The notes under the pieces are model-generated. The model saw only the letters and a program-made list of their open reading frames with translations. It ran no database searches and was not told where the DNA came from. Source: Rhopalosiphum padi (lineage: Eukaryota; Arthropoda; Insecta; Hemiptera; Aphididae). From it: a stretch of DNA of 64,000 nt. Positions within the stretch are counted from its first letter, which is position 1, and each line of letters starts with the position of its first letter. Positions 23,621-37,200 of the stretch are shown here, piece by piece. Location of the stretch: the NCBI RefSeq assembly GCF_020882245.1, contig NC_083598.1:60735858-60799857 (forward strand). The letters are read 5' to 3'. The translations under genes and the position numbers were made by a program.

Positions 23621-26560
23621 TTCGATTTGTTTTTTTCCGACTTGCGAATGATGCGTGATGGCGGCGAACACCTGCCACCTGCCATACTGGTATATCGATA
23701 TTGCATTTTATATTTATGTTATGAAAATAATTTATAATATAGCGGTGCGTATAGTTCCCGGGAAACGGGTCGTCGTCAGTGTAGTCATCGGACCGAAGTC
23801 GTTGGCCAATAGCAAGCCGAATCGCCACAACGGCGACGCAGAAATGATTAATTTAGTTTAAGGTTCGTGGACAAAATTTCATTCCACTTTTTCCACGACA
23901 CTATAGATTAATGTATTTACAGAAAAAAAAAAAGGAAAAGAAAACAGTGCGATCAAGAATCTAACGGTGGAGTATCTTTTATTCACACTACGATTTTTTT
24001 TCATTTTCTAGCCGATGAAAAATATCGTGGTTAACCGCTTGTCACGAGTTTACCGTAAAGGATAGAGTCGGCGATCGCCGATAAAGTAATATTACTCTAT
24101 GCGATCTTCTCGTGCTTGTCGTGTTGGGATTGTGTGGGGTTAGAATTTTCCTGGAATTCACCGATAAATACTTTAGGTGACACCTTTCCAAACGCGTCAA
24201 TTCTTGCATTTTTAAGTGAGGTCATAAATTAAATATTAAAATATTAAATTATATTTAATTTATAGTGAGGTTCTAAAATCTTACTGCGAAACTGGCAAGT
24301 TTAACCGATTGTATATACGGTATACTCATGGTGAGCAATAATCATTGTATACATTATACAATATATTTATATTGTATGAATACCTACTTTAGGTAAATAC
24401 GTATAACGTATATGTGTATGCAGTTTGACGAAATTCTGATCCATATAAGACCATAACCAACCGTTTACGTCAGTCAATAACTATAATTTTTTATATTATA
24501 ATGTTGTGGATCATAGAATAAATAAATTGTGTGTTGCACAATTGTCTTCGACTCTTGATCACCTTTTGACTGAAAATAACGCACCAGGACATCGAGTGTA
24601 ATGTCAAGGTAAAATAAACAAAGTCACTTATAGTATTTGCATTTTAAGTTTCTTATAATAATTGCCACAAATGCGTGTACTTATACCTCTCTGGTTTTGA
24701 ATTTGTCGCAATTAAGTATAATTTATGCAAAATGTATAATATATTGTACAGGTTTGAGGAATACAATAAAAACTTCAATAAAAAAAGTGACACGACCAAT
24801 AATAATATTAATAGTGTAGTTATCGTGCATTTATATTGCTTTTTATTTTATTCATATTATAATATAGTCATATAAATCATGTAAGCCGCGCTGTAATTAT
24901 AACAACATATATTTCATGTGTATCTACATTAGTTAAATCTGCATCTTTATTATACCTACTACTTATATTGTGACCCTCCAGAACACAATGATATTATGAT
25001 CGTGGTATGACAAGTTTTTTAATGTTTATTAAATTGATTCATGTCGGTTCAACTGCTACAATTCGTTTTAAAATGATACGACGAGACGAGAAAGAAGAGT
25101 ATATTTTTTTACGTTATAATTGTTTATGTTAAACGTGTTTAACAACGCATAAGTAGTACCTACATATTTTTATGTTTATTTTATCGAACTATAATTTATC
25201 TAATACGACGTGTCGACGTATAACTACCTAAAGACTTAATATTTATAATAATTATTTTATTATACATTTAATATTGTATACCGTTTTACTGTAATTTGAA
25301 TTTAAAACTCTACCAGGGCATAACAGAAACGGTTTTAAATATACGGGTATTACAAAAAATATCTGACTGATTCACATTGAAATTATATTTAAATATGTCA
25401 AGTCGTTATGGTGCATTATAGTCTGTATGTATTGGGATATAATTTGAATCGCCCACCAGTACAACATATTTAATCCAACGTAGATTTAAAAATGTCTTCG
25501 AGAGTTTCTAAGATTTTTACTGCATAATTTATATCTTATTATTATGATAGCCTCTTAAAACAAATTTAATAAAATTATATTTTAATTTATGGCTTTTTAT
25601 TATATTTTTAAAATTTAAATTTTTTTTAAATATACGTATTTCGAAATATATGTAAATATTAAAATTATAATATTACTATAGGTAGTGGGTACATATTATT
25701 TATTACTTAATGTTGTTAAATGATATTGAACTAAATCAGAGATATTATCAGCCCCGTAATAATGCAATTATGCATTACGTTTTTTTACTTATAAAATAAT
25801 TAGAACGACAAATTAAGCGTTCTAAAATTTGTTCAATTTCAAGCTTTTGGATTATGCATTAAAATATTAAAAATACTTTTACCTTATAAAATCATAACAT
25901 ATATTAATATCAAATGTTTACGTAAAAGTAATATTAAATTCTGGTTCCGACAGATAAAAAAAAATAAAATAAACCAAATGAAAAACACACCAAGAAAATA
26001 ATTAAATTTTAATAGCATGTAAGTAAAACTAAGAATTTTAAGATTTAAAATTCAATTCAACTAAAAAGTTATAACTAAATTGAATTATTAAAAAGAAATG
26101 ATGCTGAAATAAAACGAAACATTTTTTGAAAAATTATTATTTACAATAATTATCTAATTGTATCTTTAAGTGAATTTGTTCATAAATTATTATCTCACAA
26201 AACATTACACACGTGCATAAATATTTTAATAGATATAATGCTTTACGTTAATACAATTAAAAAATATAAACGAATACCTATAGGTACATAATATATTATG
26301 TAAGGATAATCCACTATCTCCTCTTTCAGTATTGCATGATGTACATTATCTTATAAGACCTAAAATATTTGTAAAATTTACCTTCCCTTCACTAGGCCCC
26401 CCCCAAAAAATTAATGAGTCGATCGGCCTAAATATCACAACCGGCTATTATAGTATTAAATATTAATACCTATATAAAAATATTAATTTATATTATAATA
26501 GTAATCTTATTGCCTTATGGTTTATTTTGCTGGTTTTTTTTTTATATATATATATTTATA
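23621..26560. other. Mostly AT-rich noncoding DNA
   Basis: The first 600 bases are moderately GC-rich and include a perfect 14-bp palindrome at 24068-24081. From about 24200 the sequence is AT-rich with many stops. A run of C and A near 26398-26410 is present. No gene or RNA supported. Confidence 0.45.
24068..24081. repeat. Perfect 14-bp palindrome
   Basis: TCGGCGATCGCCGA equals its own reverse complement. It is GC-rich in otherwise plain sequence. Confidence 0.95.
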
Positions 26561-26561
26561 G

Positions 26562-26644
26562 AAACAGAACTCCCGCGCACCCATTCAGCTTCAGTACTGT
26601 CGCCCGTATACACCCGGATGTCGACCGTGCCTGTTATTATTATG
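26562..26644 (+). CDS. Possible 83-bp exon bounded by splice sites
   Basis: A sharply GC-rich 83-base segment sits in very AT-rich DNA. A T-rich tract ending in TTTATAG gives an acceptor at 26560-26561, and ATG|GTAAGATAC gives a good donor at 26645. All three frames are open: one reads TELPRTHSASVLSPVYTRM, with an internal ATG followed by STVPVIIM up to the donor; another reads KQNSRAPIQLQYCRPYTPGC. The contrast in composition and both splice sites make an exon plausible, but it may be untranslated. No family recognised. Confidence 0.33.
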
Positions 26645-27500
26645 GTAAGATACTAAAATGTATTTTTTTTTCTCCTGTTAACCGACTTTAGAGAGTAAAC
26701 CAGTCCGTTCGTTTACGGTGATGTTATTATATTATTCAGAGACGCTCTATTAATATTTATGTATATTTTGAGTATAGTGTCGTTGCCGAACAATGAAGAA
26801 TCTTTATATGCTTACGGTTGCTGTATGTATATAGCTATATAAACAGATTATTGGATATTATAGGTGATGACCAACGAATAACTTTTAAAGAGTTTTTCCT
26901 ATTACTTTGAGACAATTTGACTCCTTCTAAGTATTATATTATTTTTATGGAGTAAAATGTTTTTTTCCAACTTCAACTATATGATACAATGTATAGAACA
27001 TCAATAGACTCTGGTATTCAGGCGTAGTATAATATATTTTGTAACATATTGTAATATTGTATACATACAAAATAAAAACAATATTATATTACGTTATTCA
27101 TTTTCTGTTTGAAATTATTTTCATTAGGTTTACGACTTAACGAGTATTACACGATTAATTAGTGAAATAATAATAAATGGTATGTAAAAAATAGTTTTGG
27201 TATTTTATTTAAATATGCTTTGATATAATTTTATAAAAGTAAATACATAAATAATATAAAAAGATTATCAGATGTACTAAATAATTCCTGAATTTGTACT
27301 GTAGTTACACTAATTTAAGTTAAAATAAATTAGGTTTTAAGTTTTTAAATGTTAGATATATTTAATTTATTATCCAATTATTCCAAATACTAATTTATTA
27401 TTTGGAGCATAATGGTAAATGTATATTTGTTTTACAGTACGATGTGTAGTTTTATTTTGTGTGCTTGTCTGTTATACCTCTTAATAGAATCTAATTAGTT

Positions 27501-27514
27501 GGGGGGGGGGGGGG
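27501..27514. repeat. Poly-G run
   Basis: Fourteen consecutive G in AT-rich DNA; could be subject to sequencing length error. Confidence 0.9.
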
Positions 27515-30500
27515 TAAAAGGAAAATATTTCCAATGTTTATCAAAATTATCAGAAATAATGAAAAAAAAAATGTTGAGGAAAAACAGAACATTTTACATA
27601 AAACTAGTTTTTGAACAAATATATTTTGTTTTTTTTTTATTGTAATTTATATATTTATAACTGTGTAAACATATTTTTCACCAAATATCCATATTGAAAT
27701 TTTTTAGACCTATCATTTCAAATATGTTATTGCCTTTGTCGTGTTTAGGAATCGGAAATTTTCTTTTTTTTCGAAAAAGAAATTTGAAAATTTAAAACAA
27801 GATTCCTCATAAGTTTTTTTTTACAAAAACCTGAAAATATGAATAATACAAATGTAGAAATTTGTATATTATATGTTACAAGTTAAAATTTATCATTTAA
27901 ACAAAAATTAACGATTTATTTATTGTTGTAATTCTAAAAATATTATATGTATGTATTTGTATTTCCATTACTAAATATATTATTATTAAATATTTTAAAT
28001 TACGCAATTAAATTTCTAAAATATTTAGATTAATAATTTGAAACTATTATTAAACTACACGTCCACGAACCTGTTACAGTGTTTACGGTAAATCGCACAT
28101 CAGTATTGATTTATAAGTCAACAATAGGTATGGTAAAATGTAAAAAATAATATTTTTGTAATTACTAGATTATAATAAAATCATTTATTTTTTCGGAAAG
28201 TTGGTCCAATTCACGATATTACTAACAGAAAAAAAATTACTAGTATTGATGTATGTATATTACTAAGAAATATAGTCGTGTAGTCTGATAGAACATCTGC
28301 ACTCGGAATCGTTGTTTGTACTCGTACGTAATGATTTATCATTGAAATACCATGCTATTTTATTAAAAAGAAGTAATAATAAGGCATACTCGATACGTAC
28401 TATAGACCAAATTTTTTACACAAATTTATAAACTCTAGTAAAATTAAAATCGATAAATAACTATTATATAATGTGTTCAAATATAGAATTTTAAAACCAC
28501 ACTATTATATCCGAAAGCTAACTTCAATCACATAATTATTAATATAAAAACACAATTAGGTATTATTTAATAACCACAATAATGTCATATGTGATGTATA
28601 CACGTAAAAATATGTAATTGTCGTTACATTTATTATTTTCTTAGTTGTTATTATTACTGAAATAGATCAGTCCTTATAAATATTAATTTCAAAAATATTA
28701 ATTTTGTAAACGTAACAAATATTCAGTGATTTTAATTTCACTTAAAGTTAATATCATAACTATCGTACATAATTTAGAATGAAATAGTATCTAAAACCAA
28801 TGGACCTTTTTCGAATTCTTGTAAAATAATGCAAAAAATGTGAAATTTTCATAAAATACCCAGAACTCTATATGTCGACCTTATACATAATTAAAATATC
28901 ATACAAAAAGTATGCCCGAAGTTATAATGCCCTTAAATAATTCCTTTGTATCCAGTACTTATTATTTTACAGCTTGGAGTGTTTTGAGAAACAACAATTT
29001 TGATTTATAATTAAAAATGTTTAATATTTAATTTATGCGTTATTTAATTTCAAAATATTATATTAAGTTTTTGTTTTCATAAAATGGATACTTATGATAA
29101 AATAAACGTAGGATTTAGTTAATATGAATAGAATAATAAGTTCATATACCTGCAAATTGTATAGCCCACCATTGATGTGAGTAAAGAATATATTTTGTAC
29201 ATGTTAACAGTATTATATTGTTATTATTAAAGACTGGATTTTCGTGCAGCAAAAACCTAAAAACCGAGCAACTAATAAATACTAAAATCTGCAAAAACGT
29301 GCAAAACTAAATTTTTGCAGTATTAGAAGTTATATAACAACAGTTTTTTCAGTGTAGCTAATTCAAAATTTACTTTTATTCCTATTTATTTTTCGTCGGA
29401 TAATTAGTGATTATTGTATGTATAGTATAATTACTCGTCAGTATATTGTATATAATATATAAATTTAATCTGGTTTACAATATTTTATTAAAATTTATTA
29501 CTAGATACATTTATAAATTTTATTTTTTGAAATTGTGTCTTTTGTCTAATCTTTCAATAACTTATTATAAACAAGATGATTTTGATATTGTACAGACATT
29601 ATTACAAGATTATTCTTTTTGACTTTTGTACCTTGAATATTTTATAATTTCAATGACACAGCAATTCTACAATATAAGTATTGATATTTTTATTATATAG
29701 AATATAATATTATATACTGGCGATAATTTTACTCATAAAAGATAGAAAAACAAATTGATGAAATCATAATATATTATGTTATATTATAATGACCGTTCAA
29801 AATATAACCTCATTTATAAAACGATAAAAGCACTCTGTGTTCACATATACAATTTTGCATGTTATGAAATCTATATGAACAATATTCAATACACCATTAT
29901 AATGTAATATTGATTATTTTATTTTTAATTTTATTATGTTTATACAGGTTGTATTTTTTATTTTATAAACGTGAACTTATATTAAATATGTATATGTATA
30001 TATATTTGTTTTTACCAAATTGGTTTTCTTTATTTTATGCATCAATGCGCATAACAATTGGTGACCTCGGTAAACACGATAAACTATCATTTATATTATT
30101 GAATAACCCCGAAAATTATTGGAAGGCAAACACACCAATGCTGATTCAATTGACACTCAAATTTACCACGCATAACATTGTTACACCACGTCTATTTTGG
30201 TAATTCAAGCTTTTACTACTATTGGATGTTAGTCTAGTTAGTCTGAATTGTAGCACTATTCTGGTTTGATACAATTTTTAAAAAGTAAAAATTAAAAAAT
30301 TCCCAGTTCGTTTAGAAATTACTCAAAAAAAAAACAGCTTGCTTGGTCAAAAAGCTTAAAAATTTAAAATTAGGATTGAAAATGTTTAATAATTTAGTTT
30401 TAAAGGAATTTATAAAAAAGTTCATCGTTGAAAAACCTATATTTTGTTATAAGACGTTGGATATTCAAATGTAAAGAATGTAAAATAACGATCATTTATC

Positions 30501-32351
30501 AAACGATTTTAATTTTTGGTTGTAATTTAAAAAGTATTGGCATTAGACGCTTAGACACTTGGACAATTCCACTATTTGTTAAATTATCAATTTGTACATA
30601 CTTAATCGATACAATTTTTAAATTATTATTTACACATTCTTTATTTCAATAAATAGTATTATTTTGGCGTATAGGTAAAATACATATGATATTTTAAAAA
30701 AGAGGGAGGCCAGTTTTATGTAACGGAATATATTTTTTAAAGAACGCAATATGCTCAAACATTTGAATATCCATGAATTGTTTGTTAAAACCGTTTCGCA
30801 CGGGTATGAATAATATATATTATATTTTATATTATATTGTAGCCAGGTTTAAAAACCAAATTTTCATCAGAAAAAAAGAAGAACTATTCAATAATAATTT
30901 AAATTAATTTTAATACGATTAATATGTATAATTGTTTTCAAATCCACTATTTTCGTGTTTGCTAAACTTAATAACTTTTTTGCACATTTTTTATCGAAAA
31001 TATAAAAACTATATTACAAAGTAAAAACATTTTTATATGTTAAAAATGTGGATTCTTATCTATAACTCTACAAGACGTGTACCCTTCTCAGCTCTTTTCC
31101 GCGTGAATCAGTTTTTCTGTATAATTTTGTAATCACGTAACAAGTAATAACTATCAACGGAAAGTGCATATTATAATAATAATGATAATAATAATTAACA
31201 TAACTATTACTTAATTACATTGAATTAGTAACATAATCAGAATTTATTAAAAGGGAGATGTTCATTTTGGTGTCTGGATTTGATGTGTCAAAATTACGAA
31301 AATGTCTTCATTATAATTCTGTGACCTTTTTTGATATTATACGCATAATGTGGAACTATAAAAAAATCGTTATTTGTTTATTATATGTATCTATATCATT
31401 ATTTTCTAAATAAAATTAATTATTGTATTCGCTCTCGTTGGTTGTGCCATCGCGTTTAATAAGTAATTACATTTTAAAATTATTTGGATGATTCTGAAAA
31501 TTTCACTCAAATAGGTATACCTGTATAAAACATTAAAACCCCTTTAAAAGCGAATGTGTGATGAAATCGTATTGCTCACTATCTTCGTTGTCAACAATGT
31601 CAACGAAATAATAATTATTGACTTGGCCACCTTGGTGGGTGCCTTATATTTCAACTATTGTATCTAATAATTATTAAAATATTACATTTTTTTTTTGTTC
31701 ATTCTGTGCATAACAAAGGTATAGACATATAGACAGCTTTTAACCTAACCAAGCCATATTGGTATTTAAAATAGTTTTCCATTATAATTATTAAATTATA
31801 GTATTGAGACGTTGATCATCTTTACAAAATTAGAAGTTTATTTATATTATTTTATTTTAATTGATTCAATATAAGAAGTATTCCTTTATGTTGTATTATT
31901 TGTAAATAACTTATTACCTACAGCTGTATTAGTTATTAATACATAATTAGGTACTCATTCTTGTATGTGTTTTTAATATTGGAGAAGTTGTGTTCATTAA
32001 ATATTTCCCTTGCTAGCTATAATATTGAAGTTATCCCATACAGTAGTTTTTATTGACATCTTAAGCCATAATCATAATTGATGATCATTTGACATTTACT
32101 AAACGGAATTGTATTCCTCTCTATTATCCGTCGAAATATCCAAAGGAAATCGGTCCTTTTAATATATGAATCAATACGACAGTGTAACATCTATACGTAC
32201 TTTATACTAGAGTGTTGCAGACGATATTGACAATACTCACTTTGTTGTATTTAATACAACCTAAAAATATCGCAGGGTACCTGATATAATTAATAATACT
32301 TGTAACCACGGACCTAATCAATCGTTTAGGTGGCGGTAGACATCAGAGTGG

Positions 32352-32372
32352 GTATATATATATATATATATA
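32352..32372. repeat. (TA)n microsatellite
   Basis: A pure TA run of about 21 bases. Confidence 0.9.
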
Positions 32373-34120
32373 AACGACTGAATTGTTTCCATTACGGTTC
32401 AAGTCTATAGTTATATATATATATAAGTAAACGATTGACCAAATAGAAAGGAGCTTCGTAATATCGTCAGTGATGTGATGGTTGTATATTATACGAACGC
32501 AATCTATCTTGGAACTTTCATGTATTATTCAAGCGATTCGGACGGTACGGGTGGATGGCTGGCAACACTGACTACACCGGCGCTTGTTTAAATGCGTCTG
32601 GTCGTTTGGAAAGAAAACTTCGTTTATTAGGAAATAGACCCGAAGATAATAATAATATTATTATTATACGGGGGAAACATCACTTAGGTGGAATGAGCTC
32701 CGGTGTTCTAAAACTAAACACGTTTAAGAGCATTGGTGGAAAGAAGGGTAAAGATATAGAACGGGAAGAAATTGGATTATTTTCTCTTTTTATCCGCAAG
32801 CGCGTTGTGATTTGTTGTTTTTCTTTTAACTTTCAATTTTAACATTTTTTCTCTTATCTTATACGAATGTTCTTGGTTTTTATTTAATAAATTAATATTA
32901 TTATTTATTTTTTTATTATCTTTATTTAAATTAAAATTCTGGTTTCATTATATATGTACCTATAACTGTATCATAATATTATAATAATGTATGAGATAAT
33001 ATATTTAAGCAAATTTTTGATGTTGTGATCAACATTGAGATTTAAAAAATATATTTTTATAGTTATTTATTTAAAGTTATTTAATTTAAACTTTTGGAAA
33101 AAATATTTAGAGTTGATGTCTTATAATTTCTTTACTTATAATATAATTGTATTAAACTTTATTTTTAGAATTATATTATGTTATATGATAAATCACTAAA
33201 AAATCAAATTTTCAATGCATTATTTTCATATTTTCTAATAATTACAATGTAAATAAACATTTTGATTTCTAATGATAAAAAAAAATGTCTTAGGACAACT
33301 TTTTAAACATAATGCTATACGTCGACTTTGTCTATATACAGATCGAACAGTCGTGCAAAATACATCTTTAATAATAATATAAAATGATAAGAAAATAATT
33401 CTATTTAATATATTTGATTTAATACTTAGTTAATAATAAAGATGATGCATAGTGTGTGGTCAAATAGAAAGGAGGCGTGGTCAAAAAATGCAAAGGATAG
33501 AATTCACATCATCCTCTACAATTTAGATCTAATGATAGGAAAGCGAGCTAAAAATATATTCGCCTACATAATTTTATCCTATTTTCATTACTAGTATGTG
33601 CACTTGAAGGGTATTCGTTTCCAGTTGCTCAACGTAAGTGCCCGTCTAGTGGGTCATTGTTCGTGGTCGAGCGATAAAGTATAAGGCGACGTCTGTCGAC
33701 AATAACGCTAATATATAATAGCGGGAATTCAAATTTGACATTTTTTTGACATCTTAAATAGTTGCATGTGAGTTGAAAAATAAGCTTTATAAAATCATAT
33801 ATTTTATTAATAGTATAGAAGAAAAATCACGATCAAATGTAATTTGATAATAAATGTAAATAATAACATGCTTCATCTTAACATATTAGTCATGTTTTAT
33901 AAATTAATGAATTATATCATGTTTGATTTAAATTTTTTATGTCTTAATTTTGTGTACAGAGCAAAATTCAATTTTACGGTGATGATTTAATTAGAATCAA
34001 TTGCATCTAGGGCAATAACATTTCAAAACCAACTAGTATGATTAATTTCTTAACTTAGATGTTACGTAGTACGTCTAACAATTGAGTTTATCTATATGGC
34101 CGTTTAAACAAACAAAATAG

Positions 34121-34252
34121 TTTAAAGATTATTGTACCGTGGTCTACAACGATGTCGAAATAGACTTCGAGTCGGCGGAATCGCACGCGCGATTGATAGG
34201 ACTAAATAGACTAATAACCAAATTATTTCTGTCTCCGCCGAGAGATTATTGA
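34121..34252 (+). CDS. Coding-like GC-rich patch, possible terminal exon
   Basis: One plus-strand frame is open from 34121 to a TGA at 34250-34252. It includes VVYNDVEIDFESAESHARLI, then GLNRLITKLFLSPPRDY. Third codon positions are rich in C and G in the first half (GTC, TAC, AAC, GTC, GAC, TTC, GAG, TCG, GCG), unlike the flanks. A possible acceptor, AAATAG at about 34118-34120, has a poor pyrimidine tract. The minus strand is also open over part of the patch (LEVYFDIVVDHGTII), so strand is uncertain. I do not recognise a protein. It could be an exon, a decayed exon or chance. Confidence 0.27.
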   Translation, partial: FKDYCTVVYNDVEIDFESAESHARLIGLNRLITKLFLSPPRDY

Positions 34253-34259
34253 AATATTT

Positions 34260-37200
34260 TTTTTCACACCGTTTACACACTATAAGTTACTATATACATA
34301 TAGTGTATATATATAAATTTATAAGTACTATACAGACTATAGTTAACTATGCGTTTAAATGACAAAAAAATAGAGTCGCGACTTATGTTTAATGATCATT
34401 ATTGATTGATTATTGATGAGCTGTGGGATTTATTATATTTTAAGACAACGAATAACTAATAACTATTTTAATATAATATATGATTATTCTAAAAACAATT
34501 TATTTTGTTCTACAAGCTTAAATCTCGAACATTTCGTCCTAAAGATGTATTTTATGTTACACTTTATACGGAAAAAACACGTTCGTAAGTCAAATATGTG
34601 ACTGATCGTCACAAAGTGTACAAAACGTGAATGTCAAAGTTCTCCGACGACAAAATGACGCGGTTATTGTGTCATAAACAAACGTTGATAGTACAAACAG
34701 GGTATAAAACGTATTCGATCCCTCAACACGTTACATTATTTAACATGTACTTATACATACACTGCTTTATAAGTGACGTGGCAACGCGCAGATGCGGTCA
34801 AGTGTGAAATCAGAAAATGCTCCGGATGTTCTATGTGTATAATAGGTAGGTATAGTATATTTATACGACCGAATTGGTGGAATTCTCGTTTCGTCGGATG
34901 TCAATTCCTATAGTGAAATGTAATAGGATTCGAGGTGCTGATTAATTCATCACGATAAGTGATGATATTATTATAAGTGCACTATTGAATAGTATTGTAA
35001 TGTTGCTGTGCGAGCCGAAGAGTATTATTGGATTTAATGAAACAATAATGATAAATAGAGCCTTAAATTATTTAATCGGTCAAATGAATTGAATTACGAC
35101 CCACATAAATATTTAACAAAATAGATTAATTCTAATAAAAACTAATATATATATAATATAAATTCATAAAATGTTGCATTAATATTGTACGGCTACTATA
35201 TTAATATACATATAAGGTGCATTTTTAATAATTTTTAAACTTTTCAGTGTCCATAATATTAATGATAATTTGTTTATTTAAAAAAAGTTAATATCATAAT
35301 ATATTTTATTATAACTCTTCTCAAATTAAAATATACATAGATAAATGTTGCAGACTTATGGTTTTATCAAAAAATATTATAAATTGTTCTAGTCAGACTG
35401 ATATCGTTGCACCTACATGTGCAGCTTATTCCAGCTGACTATAGAATACAAACCAAAGATTTTTCATGATTTACAGTTGAAACGTTATTTTAATATTCAA
35501 CGCGTTAACACGGCTATTCCTAGAAATTGTTATAACTATACAGGTGATTATGTCGGTGTAAAATATAAAGCGATATTACGTTTACGGTACGATTAACGCA
35601 TTATTTTAATTTAGATTAAAAAAAAACTGTTTTTTTAATGCTCACTGTGCAAATTAGATTTGGTTTATCGATCAACGATTCTTCAAAAGTTTAAGCCTAT
35701 GACAAGATTGCATAATACGCTAGCCGTTATAAAAAGTTATTGTTAATAACAGTAATAATTATAAGTTTTGCATGATATATGACTCTTTTATTGCGCATAT
35801 TTGATGTGGTGTCTATAATAGTGTTAATACCGGCCCGGACCAGTGTGTCGTGTCAAGAACAAGAAGTCAAACAGAATTTAACTGTTCCTTAACAAAGTAT
35901 TATATTTTTCTTTAAAACATACAAGCAAATCGTTTAATTTTTTTCACTCTTATTAACAACATAAGAATTTATTATTAAAAGAATTCATATGCTGCGAGGA
36001 CATATTAGTAAAAGTTGACAGAACCAGTGAATATATAGTGTATAGTGGATATTATAATTTATACAGATTTATATTTTATTTTACTATAAAAACCATAATT
36101 TAATTTAAAGTAATATATTAATTATTGACATACCTATTATATTATTATATATATATATTTAAGTATGAAATTGTTCATAATTTAAGTTCTACTATAAAAT
36201 TTTAGTCATTGACTATAAAAAAAGGTGGAAAAGTATACGAAGTATATGAGTTGAAAAAAATCAACACCTGAGTCTGCCCATTTAGATAGAAAAAAATTGT
36301 CACTGATAGACTTTGCCATTTTTAGATACAGTCGAATACAAAAGATAAGCCTGGCTAAACTTTCAATTATTTTTATATTTTTAAATTAATTTTATTGAAT
36401 AATAACCATGAAATTAATAATATAATATTAAATTTATAATAGTTAAAATATAATAACATTATAACAAAATGGATTATTGTTAACATTGTGTTATGATATT
36501 AATTAGGTTGTGATTGGTATCACAAACAAATCGAAAAGAGGATCTTATCGAACTTTTTTTAATAACCACTATGTTTGTAAAACAGTTTCCATCACGAGCA
36601 ATATTAACGAAGTTAAACTTCAAACGCTTACCTTACATAATTGGATTGATGGATACTTCAACCTCAAACACGTTCTGATTATATATTTATATCTCACTAT
36701 CATAACGTAATTAAGAATTTTATAGAACATTGGCTTCATCATCAAATATTACTTCAATATCATTATAGTATGTTTCATTTATTATGCAGTAAATTCTATG
36801 AGTATTCTCAATACTTCATTATGTAATTATTATAAGTTGCAATATACAATAAATAATAGATAATATATTAAACGCAATAAATTAAATAAATTTGTTATAT
36901 TTTAAGAAGAGAAGAGCCTTGTGAGAATGAGCCATCCAGTAATGGAGCTTCGCGAAATGTATAAGTTATGTTTAAATTCCATTAGTTTACGGTGTTTTAA
37001 TATACATTTTAGGTTTATATATGAATTTTACATATCATTAAAATATCTTTGCCAATCAAAAAGTTACATAGTTAAAACGTATCAAGTGTTATAATCTAAA
37101 CTTTGTGCAACCCTGCGATAACAAATAATTTTTTTTTTTTTTTTAAAACATTTAATCATGCACAAATTATAATTTATTTATATTTCATTATATTTAATGT

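Larger units (their letters stand above)
26650..34110. other. AT-rich noncoding DNA
   Basis: Dominated by A/T runs, with a 14-base G run at 27501-27514, TA runs at 32352-32372 and about 32415-32426, and an imperfect inverted repeat near 27757-27795. A plus-strand frame at 29910-30203 starts at TTG. Its second half (MRITIGDLGKHDKLSFILLN) looks a little more protein-like but has no splice or promoter support. An ATG frame at 32555-32842 likewise lacks support. A microexon-sized segment between a good acceptor and a GTAAGT donor near 33624-33633 is only nine bases long and is ignored. Confidence 0.45.

Noticed and set aside
23042..23737. Long overlapping frames on both strands with Arg/Ala-rich products
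   Set aside because: High GC content lowers stop density in the island; the frames overlap on both strands, include microsatellite translation and have no coding features.
29910..30203. 97-codon plus-strand frame
   Set aside because: Starts at TTG; the first half is AT-repeat-like. The second half is slightly protein-like but unsupported.
32425..33480. Repeated phrase CAAATAGAAAGGAG at about 32438 and 33461
   Set aside because: Only about 14 bases match and no element ends or further similarity are visible.
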